A stretch of 64,000 bases of DNA from Deinococcus koreensis (lineage in GTDB: Bacteria; Deinococcota; Deinococci; Deinococcales; Deinococcaceae). Under the pieces are notes generated by a model. It was not told the DNA's origin. It searched no databases and worked only from the letters and a program-made list of their open reading frames with translations. Location: the NCBI RefSeq assembly GCF_002901445.1, contig NZ_PPPD01000001.1:2275001-2339000 (forward strand), read 5' to 3'. The position numbers and the translations under genes are program-made. Below, piece after piece: positions 14,437 through 21,465 of the stretch (positions are counted from its first letter, which is position 1; each line of letters begins with the position of its first letter).

Positions 14437-15249
14437 TCAGTCGCCGCGAACGCCGCGCGCCACCAGCACCGGCACGGGCACGGTATACGGCCCCGAGGCG
14501 AACAGGGGCGCGATATCCGCCCGGTGTTCCGCCTGGATCCGGGCCTGCTGGGACGGCGTGAAGGTGGCCAGCGGCTGTCCCTCCAGCCCGGCCTCGATGT
14601 CGGCCCAGCGCGCCTGCGGGGAGGCCAGCGTGTAGGGCAGCGCGCTCAGGCTGACACGGATCTGAGCGAAGCCGGCGCTCTGCAGGAGTTCCTGCGCGGC
14701 CTCCGGGGTGGGGATACGGCCCAGGGGCGGGGAGCCCGGTGTGACGCCGTACTGGCCCAGCCGCTCCCGCCAGCGCCCTGGCAGGTCACCCATCAGGCCC
14801 GGCCCGAAGGACGAGAACACCACCTCGCCGCCCGGCCGCACCAGCCGCCGCCACTCGCGCAGCGCCGCGACCATGTCCGGCACGAAGAACAGGCCCGAGG
14901 CGCAGACCACGGCGCCGAAGGAGGCGTCCGCGAAGGGCAGCGAGCAGGCGTCGCCCTGCACGAAGGACAGCTGCTCCAGGCCCGCCGCCTTGGCCCGCGC
15001 GACCTCCAGCATCCCGGCCGACAGGTCGGCGCCCACCACCCGGCCGGACGGCCCCACGGCCCCGGCCAGGGCCAGCGCGACGTGGCCCGTGCCGGTCATG
15101 ACGTCCAGCACGGCGTCTCCAGGCTGCACCTTCACCGCGCCGGCCAGGAACTGCGCCGTCAGGGCCAGAAACCCCATCCGGTCGTACGAGGCCGCCAGGC
15201 CATCGAACTGTCGCTGGTTGTGCCGTTCCCGTTCCCCCAGGGTGTCCAT
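14437..15249 (-). CDS. class I SAM-dependent methyltransferase (UbiE-like)
   Basis: 270 residues with the Rossmann methyltransferase motifs: motif I VLDVMTGTGHVALAL (about 49-63), the acidic post-motif VVGADLSAGML, the VQGDACSLPFADASF motif and LRPGG-like VRPGGEV. Similar to the UbiE/COQ5 group that methylates quinones or small molecules, but the substrate cannot be assigned. The ATG at 15249 is preceded by TACAGT five bases upstream with no Shine-Dalgarno, mirrored by the divergent cupin gene, so this is a divergent pair of leaderless transcripts. Confidence 0.85.
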   Translation of the reverse strand: MDTLGERERHNQRQFDGLAASYDRMGFLALTAQFLAGAVKVQPGDAVLDVMTGTGHVALALAGAVGPSGRVVGADLSAGMLEVARAKAAGLEQLSFVQGDACSLPFADASFGAVVCASGLFFVPDMVAALREWRRLVRPGGEVVFSSFGPGLMGDLPGRWRERLGQYGVTPGSPPLGRIPTPEAAQELLQSAGFAQIRVSLSALPYTLASPQARWADIEAGLEGQPLATFTPSQQARIQAEHRADIAPLFASGPYTVPVPVLVARGVRGD

Positions 15250-15289
15250 GGTTCACTGTACGCCTGCGCCCCGGGCGTACGCTGCAGCC

Positions 15290-15652
15290 ATGAAACACAT
15301 TCCCAGCCACGCCTTCACGGCCCGCGCCGCGCCCGGTGACTTCTTCACGGGCGAGGTCTGGATGGAGCCCCAGGCGCCGGACATCGTGCGCGTGACCTTC
15401 ACCCCCGGCGCCCGCACCGCCTGGCACACGCACCCGCAGGGCCAGACCCTGCTGATCCTGGCGGGGCGGGGCCGGGTGCAGCAGCGCGGCGCGGCCGCCT
15501 TCGACGTCACGGCCGGCGACGTGGTGCAGATCGACCCCGGCGAGGAACACTGGCACGGCGCCGCGCCCGACGCCCTGATGACCCACCTCGCCATCCAGGC
15601 GGGCGAGACGGTCTGGCTCCGGCACGTGACGGACGAGGAATACGGCCCTTAG
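15290..15652 (+). CDS. cupin-domain protein, 120 aa
   Basis: A single-domain cupin with the metal-binding motif 1 (residues around WHTHPQGQTLLIL) and motif 2 (GDVVQIDPGEEHWHGA). Cupins of this size include carboxymuconolactone-decarboxylase partners and small metal enzymes; the substrate is not evident. The ATG at 15290 is chosen because TACGCT (15278-15283) sits six bases before it in the local leaderless pattern and the protein starts cleanly as MKHIPSHAF. It converges with nadR, only 10 bp from its stop. Confidence 0.88.
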   Translation: MKHIPSHAFTARAAPGDFFTGEVWMEPQAPDIVRVTFTPGARTAWHTHPQGQTLLILAGRGRVQQRGAAAFDVTAGDVVQIDPGEEHWHGAAPDALMTHLAIQAGETVWLRHVTDEEYGP

Positions 15653-15662
15653 GCTCCCAGCG

Positions 15663-16655
15663 TCAGGAACCCAGCACCGCCTGCACCTGTGCGACCCGCT
15701 CGCTCACCGTGCCGCGCAGCACCGTATACGGCACCCCGCGCGTGCCCAGCTCCTGCCGGATGAAGGCCTGCTGCACTCCCCGCACCTCCGTGTTCGCCCG
15801 CCAGCCGTCCTGCTCGTGCGGAAGATCCGTGTCGCACAGGAAGGTGTGGGCGTAGCGGGCGCGGCACTCGTCGGCCAGGGCGTGTAATTCCGGCAGGGCC
15901 GTGCCGGTCAGAAGATACGACCACATCAGGGTGGTGGCGGCGTGGGTGTCGCAGACCACCCAGCGGTTTACGCCGGGCGCGCGGGCGGCCTCGTCCTCCA
16001 GCGCCCGGTGCCCGTGGGCGATCTCCAGAAAGTGCTCCGGGCTCAGCATGCCCTGCTCGCGCTCGTACACGTCGCGGCCGTACTCGCGCACCCAGCTCGT
16101 GCCCAGGGCCTGCGCCAGAGCGCGGGTCAGGGTGCTCTTGCCGGTGCTCTCGGCGCCCAGGATCACCACGCGCTGCACGAAATGGGCGTAGACGTGCGGA
16201 TCGAGAAACGCCCGGTGCGCGTGCACATCGGCCCGGAGCCGCGTGCCGCTGATGGGCACGGCCCCGCGCGCCCTGTCCACGCAGACGTGCGCTGCCCCCA
16301 GCGACGTCGCGAACGCCTCGCCGTAGTCCTCGGAGGTGTAGACCACATCCGGGCGCACGCTCCAGCCCTCCAGCACGCCGCCCACGTAGGCCCGGTGAAC
16401 CTCGCCCGGCTCGCTGTTCAGGGGCGGATTCGGGGCGTCGGGGAGCAGATGGAGCCCCGGATACAGCCGCGCCGGGTAGAGGTCGCGGATCCAGCCCCGC
16501 CGAACCGGGCTGGGCATGTCCGGAAAGTCCGGGCGCGAGTAGACCCACACGCTGACCTGCCCGCACTCGGCCAGGGCCCGCTCCAGCACCAGCATGTGCC
16601 CCCGGTGCAGCGGCGCGAACTTGCCCACGATCAGGCCGTGGCGGCCCTCAGGCAA
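15663..16655 (-). CDS. nadR: NadR-type NMN adenylyltransferase / nicotinamide-riboside kinase
   Basis: Bifunctional NAD-salvage enzyme of 330 residues. N-terminal nucleotidyltransferase domain: GKFAPLHRGH (His17/His20) and ISGTR (135-139), which adenylates NMN to NAD. C-terminal kinase domain: Walker A GAESTGKST (167-175), which phosphorylates nicotinamide riboside to NMN. There is no N-terminal helix-turn-helix, unlike the E. coli repressor form, so it is enzymatic only. It is the last gene of the kinase-pnuC-nadR operon; its start overlaps the pnuC stop by 8 bp, indicating translational coupling. With PnuC it imports and traps nicotinamide riboside; with nearby nadV it recycles nicotinamide. 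Confidence 0.95.
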   Translation of the reverse strand: MPEGRHGLIVGKFAPLHRGHMLVLERALAECGQVSVWVYSRPDFPDMPSPVRRGWIRDLYPARLYPGLHLLPDAPNPPLNSEPGEVHRAYVGGVLEGWSVRPDVVYTSEDYGEAFATSLGAAHVCVDRARGAVPISGTRLRADVHAHRAFLDPHVYAHFVQRVVILGAESTGKSTLTRALAQALGTSWVREYGRDVYEREQGMLSPEHFLEIAHGHRALEDEAARAPGVNRWVVCDTHAATTLMWSYLLTGTALPELHALADECRARYAHTFLCDTDLPHEQDGWRANTEVRGVQQAFIRQELGTRGVPYTVLRGTVSERVAQVQAVLGS

Positions 16656-17238
16656 ACGCGACCTCCCGCGCTTCGTCCCGGCGCCACACGCGCCAGCCGT
16701 GCAGGCTCATGGCCCCCAGGACGAACTGCAGCACGAACAGCACCCAGTACCCCGTGTGCCAGTAGTACACGGCCTGCACGGCGTTCACCAGCACCCACAC
16801 CGGCCAGCTCCAGGCCCAGCGGCGCGTGGTGCCGAAATTGGCGATCAGCGACAGCGTGACCGCCGCGAACTGCACCCAGTTCCAGGTCGCCGAGAAGTCC
16901 GTGACATACACGGTCAGGGCGAAGATCAGCCCGCTGGCGGCCCAGGTCACGCCGTACCACGCCGCCTCGTTGAATTTCAGCTCGCCCCGGTCGCGGCGTT
17001 CCTCCAGCCACCACAGGTACAGCCCGTGCAGGCCGAACAGCAGGTAACAGACCTGCAGCCCCGCCAGCATCCACTCGCCCCCCGCCACGAACAGCAGGAA
17101 GTAGGGCAGTACGCTGGCGTTGCTCCAGTGCCAGTACGCGCGGCGCTTGGCGAACAAGAAATACAGCGCCACCAGCACGCACAGGCCGCCCGTGGCGTCC
17201 AGCGCCAGGGAAGGGATGGTCAGGCCGAAGAGGGTCAT
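16648..17238 (-). CDS. pnuC: PnuC nicotinamide riboside transporter
   Basis: 196-residue inner-membrane protein with about seven hydrophobic segments and the aromatic-rich signatures of PnuC (YLWWLEERRD, WNWVQFAAVT, WPVWVLVNAVQAVYYWHTGYW). PnuC channels facilitate diffusion of nicotinamide riboside, which the NadR kinase then phosphorylates. The start at 17238 was chosen because the frame upstream is Arg/Ala/Gly-rich noise and the ATG overlaps the preceding kinase stop by four bases (ATGA). Operon order kinase-pnuC-nadR on the minus strand. Confidence 0.94.
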   Translation of the reverse strand: MTLFGLTIPSLALDATGGLCVLVALYFLFAKRRAYWHWSNASVLPYFLLFVAGGEWMLAGLQVCYLLFGLHGLYLWWLEERRDRGELKFNEAAWYGVTWAASGLIFALTVYVTDFSATWNWVQFAAVTLSLIANFGTTRRWAWSWPVWVLVNAVQAVYYWHTGYWVLFVLQFVLGAMSLHGWRVWRRDEAREVAFA

Positions 17239-17840
17239 GAGGCCACCTCCAGCAGCCGCTGAGCCGCCGTGTGCCAGGGGCGGGCCTCCAGCACGGGAAA
17301 GCCGCGCGCCTGCGCCTCTGCGGCCAGCCACCGCCCGTAGGCCACGCTGACGTCGGCTCGGAGCGCCTGCGGCCCGGCGTCCGGCTCGCGGCCCAGGAAG
17401 TTGGCGAGCAGCTGCTCGCGCCCCGGCTCCAGCACCAGCGCGCCCCGCACCCGCCCCGCCTGCACATGCGGCCGCAGTTCCGGCTCGTCCCACAGCTCGG
17501 GTGTCAGGTAATTGCCCTCGAGCACGGCAGGCCGACCCCATTCCAGGCGATCCAGAATGACCGCCACCAGCCCACGCCGCAGCGCCCGCGACGATTCGAC
17601 GGTCACCGCCACGATCTCGTCCACGCTGAGCGAGAAGAAGTCAGGGTGCGTACGCCAGTAGTGCAACGCGGGCTGCTGTTCTGGGGTGGTCAGGTGCTCC
17701 AGCAGCACGTCGAAATCGTCCGCCTCGGCCAGTGCCACGCCGAAGTGTCGCGCCAGGGCTCCAGCCACCGACGATTTGCCCACGCCGGACGCGCCGCCGA
17801 TGAGGAAAACATCCCAGGAGCGGGACGGGAAGGCCGTCAC
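17235..17840 (-). CDS. P-loop kinase-like protein, first enzyme gene of the NAD-salvage operon
   Basis: A 201-residue soluble P-loop protein: Walker A GGASGVGKSS at 15-24, followed by an acidic EADDFD segment and an LEGNYLTPEL loop, resembling small-molecule kinases such as 2-phosphoglycerate kinase-like or AAA-type predicted kinases. The substrate is unknown; its place directly before pnuC and nadR, with a 4-bp overlap to pnuC, suggests a role with nicotinamide riboside or a related nucleoside. I chose the GTG at 17840 because it overlaps the stop of a 28-codon ORF with a strong ribosome binding site (GTGA overlap) and yields the normal N-terminus just before the P-loop. The much longer open frame upstream is not protein-like. 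Confidence 0.8.
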   Translation of the reverse strand: MTAFPSRSWDVFLIGGASGVGKSSVAGALARHFGVALAEADDFDVLLEHLTTPEQQPALHYWRTHPDFFSLSVDEIVAVTVESSRALRRGLVAVILDRLEWGRPAVLEGNYLTPELWDEPELRPHVQAGRVRGALVLEPGREQLLANFLGREPDAGPQALRADVSVAYGRWLAAEAQARGFPVLEARPWHTAAQRLLEVAS

Positions 17841-17923
17841 CGGAACGCTCTGCGCCGGCCGAAGTTGCCGTGGGACTGCAGGGCCGCGGAACCGCCACAC
17901 TGAATACTGAAAGTGGACTTCAT
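17837..17923 (-). CDS. 28-codon leader ORF of the NAD-salvage operon
   Basis: A short frame (MKSTFSIQCGGSAALQSHGN..., 28 aa) that begins at an ATG with an ideal AGGAGG ribosome binding site and ends at TGA whose bases overlap the GTG of the kinase gene. The kinase has no ribosome binding site of its own, so ribosomes probably reach it by termination-reinitiation. No similarity is recognised. It may be a regulatory leader or simply a coupling device. Confidence 0.55.
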   Translation of the reverse strand: MKSTFSIQCGGSAALQSHGNFGRRRAFR

Positions 17924-17935
17924 AGGAAAACCTCC

Positions 17936-17950
17936 TGTCGGGCCCCGACA
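17936..17950 (-). promoter_or_regulatory. perfect palindrome touching the leader ribosome binding site
   Basis: TGTCGGG, one central base, then CCCGACA: a 15-bp perfect palindrome ending exactly where the AGGAGG begins. With almost no loop it is unlikely to be an RNA hairpin and looks like a DNA operator for a dimeric regulator of the NAD operon. A weak promoter candidate (TTGGGG, 17 bp, TGTACT) lies further upstream on the same strand. Confidence 0.45.
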
Positions 17951-18086
17951 CGGTGGCCGGGGCGTGTGCCGGCGAAGGCACCCGCGGGAGTACAGTGGCC
18001 CCAGGTGCCCTCCCCAAGGGTCTGGGCGCTGCGTTCGGCGTCGTACGTGCGCTCTTCATTGGCCGGTTCCCGGCACTGGAGGAACC

Positions 18087-18779
18087 ATGACCGCCCACCA
18101 CCGAATCGCCCGCCCGCTCGGACTGACGCTGATGACGCTCGCCGTCTCCGCCTGCGGGGGCCTGCCCCTGCCCCTCTCGCCCGTCCCGACGGCCACGATC
18201 TTCTCCGGGCAGGTCGAGAACGGCACCAACGCCAACCCCCTGCCCACCACCGTTACCATCGTCGGCACGAACCTGCAGGGCGCCACCCTGGATTTCGGTG
18301 GGGAAGGGCCCGGCACCGCCCTGAACATCAATTCTGCCGGCACGGTTCTGACCGTCACCGCTCCGCCGAACCGGGCCGGGCGCCGTCCGGTCATCGTGAG
18401 CACCCCGAACGGCAAGGTGAATGCCGGGGTGTACACCTTCCGGCAGCCGACTCCCAGGCCCACCGTGTACCTGCTGACCGCCTACCCCACCAGTGGCCTG
18501 ATCACCGGCGGCACCACCGTCACCCTGGCCTTCGACGGCAACCTGACCTACAACCCGGCCACCCCCGCAGGATTCACCCTGCCCGACGTGTACTTTGGCG
18601 CGGCCAGGGCCACCTCGGTCACACCCCCGGTGCAGATCCTCAGCGGCGAGGAACGCTACACCATCACCGCCGTCGCCCCTGCTGGAACCGGGTTCGTGGA
18701 CGTCACCCTGAGATGCCCGGTCGCCAGTTGCTACACCTTCAGCACCACGAACTCCGTGCCCTTCCGCTACGTGCCGTAG
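18087..18779 (+). CDS. lipoprotein with IPT/TIG-like beta domains
   Basis: 230 residues: a signal peptide with lipobox LAVSAC (Cys23), then two segments that look like IPT/TIG immunoglobulin-like folds (about 40-125, including PTTVTIVGTNLQGATLDFGG and TVTAPPNRAGRRPVIVSTPNG; and about 130-230, with SGLITGGTTVTLAFDGN). Such domains are found in surface adhesins and receptors. The ATG at 18087 has GGAGG upstream. A Cys pair near the C-terminus (CPVASC) could form a disulfide. No catalytic motif; a small surface or periplasmic protein of unknown role. Confidence 0.82.
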   Translation: MTAHHRIARPLGLTLMTLAVSACGGLPLPLSPVPTATIFSGQVENGTNANPLPTTVTIVGTNLQGATLDFGGEGPGTALNINSAGTVLTVTAPPNRAGRRPVIVSTPNGKVNAGVYTFRQPTPRPTVYLLTAYPTSGLITGGTTVTLAFDGNLTYNPATPAGFTLPDVYFGAARATSVTPPVQILSGEERYTITAVAPAGTGFVDVTLRCPVASCYTFSTTNSVPFRYVP

Positions 18780-18838
18780 AGAGGAGCGGGGTAGGCGGGG
18801 GACGGGGTATTCGGAGTCACGGCCGGGAATGCGGGCTG

Positions 18839-19495
18839 TCACAGTTCCTCCCCTCCAATCCGGCTGAGCACCGCCACCTGCCGCGCCAGAGCGGTCAGCT
18901 TCCAGGCGAAGCCCGATCCAGAGTGGGCGGGCGTCTCCGTCCACTCCCTATCCCGATCTGTCAGCGTCTCCCTGTTCAGCAACCCCAGTTGCCCCAGCCC
19001 CAGCAGCGCGGCCCCGAACTCCTGCCGGGTCAGGCCCGCCACGGTCGCGGTGCTGTTTACGGAAATACTGTCTGCATACGGATTGATCGGGTCGAGCAGG
19101 TCAAACAGGCCCGCGAGCACGCTTAACTCCCGGTCGGACATGCCCTCGATGATCCGCATGGTCTGGAACTTGTCCAGCGCGGGCGGCGGGAAGCTCAGCA
19201 CGCACCCGGCCAGCGCCCGCGCGATGAAGCGGAGTTTGTCTTCCGACTCGGCCATCTCGGCGGCGCGAACCGCCTGCACCACGTTCGCCTGGAAGGCATC
19301 GGAGGAGAGGTAGGCGTGATCGACCATCTGGGAGAACTCGCGGTGGATGTCCCGGAGTTCAGATTCGAGGTGCCGGGCGAGCCGGGCCGCCTGTTTCTGG
19401 TTGGCGTAGGCGTACCAGCCGTGCAGGGATGAAGAAGGCAGGCCCAGCGGTTCGAGGGTCTGGAGGATGGGGAGGAGGGGGGTGAGGGCGTTCAT
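18839..19495 (-). CDS. unknown soluble helical protein, 218 aa
   Basis: I do not recognise this family. The sequence is predicted soluble and largely helical: an N-terminal region to about 45, long charged helices at about 45-90 (SELRDIHREFSQMVDHAY, VVQAVRAAEMAESEDKL), and a C-terminal part (LTRQEFGAALLGLGQLGLL, followed by polar sequence) that resembles a winged helix. It is the third gene of the nadV transcription unit, 27 bp after the small membrane protein, with a weak ribosome binding site. GC content is back to normal, unlike its upstream neighbour. Role unknown; accessory regulator is one possibility. Confidence 0.75.
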   Translation of the reverse strand: MNALTPLLPILQTLEPLGLPSSSLHGWYAYANQKQAARLARHLESELRDIHREFSQMVDHAYLSSDAFQANVVQAVRAAEMAESEDKLRFIARALAGCVLSFPPPALDKFQTMRIIEGMSDRELSVLAGLFDLLDPINPYADSISVNSTATVAGLTRQEFGAALLGLGQLGLLNRETLTDRDREWTETPAHSGSGFAWKLTALARQVAVLSRIGGEEL

Positions 19496-19522
19496 GGATA
19501 TCTCGCTGGGCGCTTATATGTA

Positions 19523-19849
19523 TCAGACGAATGGGAGAGCGATTGCGGGCAACAAATAAAATATGGTAAATACTGCCCACGACTGCCATTCGCGTGTAGA
19601 CTTCATCCCTATATTTCCAACCCAAACCCAAACTGGTAGACCTGTCATGGCTACTACGATAAGGAGATACGTAGAGCTCTCCCACGACTTTCCACATATA
19701 TAATGTGAAGCGAGAAGGGTAAGTGTAGGCGGGACGCCTAATGTAAGAATGATTGGGAGATCAATCGGGGAGCGCATTTTATCCTTTAATGGAGACAGAA
19801 TCTGTTTTTTCAGATTGCTTGACAATATTGTAGATAATATGAAAATCAC
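19523..19849 (-). CDS. small AT-rich multi-pass membrane protein, 108 aa
   Basis: Three hydrophobic segments (about 29-47, 57-78 and 92-108 of the GTG-started protein) with short polar loops; no known family recognised. The GTG at 19849 overlaps the TGA of nadV by four bases (GTGA), so translation is probably coupled; an internal ATG (19777) would give an 84-residue product that keeps all three segments. Base composition is strikingly lower in G+C than everything around it and uses codons rare here (ATA, TTA, AAA runs), a sign of recent acquisition or relaxed selection. Function unknown. Confidence 0.7.
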   Translation of the reverse strand: MIFILSTILSSNLKKQILSPLKDKMRSPIDLPIILTLGVPPTLTLLASHYICGKSWESSTYLLIVVAMTGLPVWVWVGNIGMKSTREWQSWAVFTIFYLLPAIALPFV

Positions 19850-21255
19850 CCCCGCCCCCGAATCTCTTCCAACGTGTCCCGCACCAGCATCTCCCCGTCG
19901 CGGTACACGGTTCGCATCAGGCTTCCGGGAAAGTCCGTGTCGAAGGTCTTATACGCCTTCGTGACCATGCGGCCGTTCTCCAGCACCAGATCCAGCACGC
20001 CGTCTTTACTCCGCTTGCCCGGATCGGTCACGGGGTCTTTGTAGATGCCCCGGTACTCGCCGTCAATCAGGCCCGCGCTGGCCTTGTAGGCGAAGCGCTG
20101 GGTGTCGCGGTCGACCTTCTGCAACAGCGCGCCGCCCATGCCAAAACTCACGTTCTCGGCGCTGAAGCCGTCCACGTCCAGGTTGCCCAGAATCTGCCGG
20201 ATGGTGGCCTCGTCGATCCCGTCGCCCTGAATGACGCGCACGTGCTGGAGCACCTTGTAGCCCCTGGAGTTGGTGGTCGTGCCGAACTTGGCGGCCAGCG
20301 CGTTCACGGCGAGGCGCACCATCGCGGGGGGATCGCCACTGTCCGGGCGCACGACCAGGGTGCCGCCCGCGTCGATGACCTGCTGCCTCAACGTGTCGCC
20401 CCACAGGACGTTGATGGCGTTCTTCAGGTCGTAGCTGTCGCTGACCACGGCGAACACCGATCCCGGCTTGCTGAAGCGGGCGACCATGTTGCGGTAGGCG
20501 TCGACCTCGTGCTCCTTGCCCCAGCTCGTGATCGTGCTGTGTTCGGCGGCGGGGATGGAGAAGGCGGCGATGTCGCTGCCGTAGTGGTTGCGGCCCACGC
20601 GCAGGGCCTCCAGCGTGTCGCTGCCCTGGAAATTGATGAGGTGCGCGAGGCCGCCGATGCCGGCGCTTTCGCGGCTGCTCACGCCCCGGCTACCGAAGTC
20701 GTGGAGCTTGAAGGGCAGTTCCTCGGCGGCGCGGTCGCTGGACTTCTCCAGCGCGGCGCGGATGATCTCGCGCAGGTGCCAGCTCTGCGTGGCGACCGTG
20801 ACCGGGTACCACACCCGCATCAGCATGGTCTCGAACCAGCCGACCAGCCAGGGCAGCTCGGGATCGGTGTTGGTCACGCTCATCAGGACGTTGTGGATGG
20901 GCACCAGCGTCCCCTCCGGCACGGCACGTACCTCCAGCGGCAGGCGGCCGCCGTGCACGTTGACCACGCGCATCCAGCCCTCGTAGGGGAAGGGCTCGCC
21001 GTGCGCCTCGATCAGCGCGCGGGCTTCCTCGACCATCGCGGCGGTCACCCGGCGGGTCAGGTAGCGATCCAGCAGGTACTGCAGCCCGAAGAAGCGCGTG
21101 ACCGGATAGCGCCCGCCCCGGCTCTCCAGATAGCTGAACAGCCGCGTGGTGCCCGCCGGATACTGCAGGAAGTGGCTGCTCTTGTAGCTGTCGGTGTCGA
21201 GGATCAGGTTGTCGTCGCTGAGGAGCGGGGGCTGCGGGGTCTGGAGAGTGGTCAT
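19846..21255 (-). CDS. nadV: nicotinamide phosphoribosyltransferase
   Basis: 469-residue NAMPT/NadV family enzyme, which makes NMN from nicotinamide and PRPP. Family features include the N-terminal DTDSYKSSHFLQYP, the HDFGSRGVSSRESAG segment, the catalytic-site FSIPAAEHSTITSWG (phospho-enzyme His), and the phosphate-binding VVRPDSGDPP. With the NadR adenylyltransferase encoded 4 kb away it completes a two-step nicotinamide-to-NAD salvage. The start ATG at 21255 has AGGAGG eight bases upstream. It heads an apparent operon with the small membrane protein (4-bp overlap) and the 218-aa protein. An inverted repeat (21289-21312) upstream is a candidate operator. Confidence 0.96.
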   Translation of the reverse strand: MTTLQTPQPPLLSDDNLILDTDSYKSSHFLQYPAGTTRLFSYLESRGGRYPVTRFFGLQYLLDRYLTRRVTAAMVEEARALIEAHGEPFPYEGWMRVVNVHGGRLPLEVRAVPEGTLVPIHNVLMSVTNTDPELPWLVGWFETMLMRVWYPVTVATQSWHLREIIRAALEKSSDRAAEELPFKLHDFGSRGVSSRESAGIGGLAHLINFQGSDTLEALRVGRNHYGSDIAAFSIPAAEHSTITSWGKEHEVDAYRNMVARFSKPGSVFAVVSDSYDLKNAINVLWGDTLRQQVIDAGGTLVVRPDSGDPPAMVRLAVNALAAKFGTTTNSRGYKVLQHVRVIQGDGIDEATIRQILGNLDVDGFSAENVSFGMGGALLQKVDRDTQRFAYKASAGLIDGEYRGIYKDPVTDPGKRSKDGVLDLVLENGRMVTKAYKTFDTDFPGSLMRTVYRDGEMLVRDTLEEIRGRG

Positions 21256-21288
21256 GATGTGCCTCCTAGGATGGCGCCTGCTATGGAC

Positions 21289-21312
21289 TCATAATCCAGA
21301 ATCTAATTATGA
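21289..21312 (-). promoter_or_regulatory. inverted repeat before nadV
   Basis: TCATAAT and ATTATGA arms, 10 bp apart, centre spacing 17 bp, with a further CTATGAG nearby at 21316-21322. It sits 34-57 bp upstream of the nadV start in an AT-rich patch where the promoter must lie, so it could be an operator for an NAD-responsive repressor. No such regulator is encoded in the window. Confidence 0.45.
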
Positions 21313-21465
21313 AAACTATGAGCCGCGGCGGTCGATCTTGCTAATCAGGATTCCGATCCATGCCCTCTGACTGCGGGTGAAGGCCGTTCTGGAGCGCGTT
21401 CTCATCTCAGGGGTGGTGAGAAGTCCTTCACAGCAGCCGACCCGTCGTTCATTTAGGCTCCCTTC

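Noticed and set aside
17841..18944. N-terminal extension of the kinase frame
   Set aside because: Antisense to a lipoprotein gene with a good ribosome binding site, and it crosses the operon's regulatory region.
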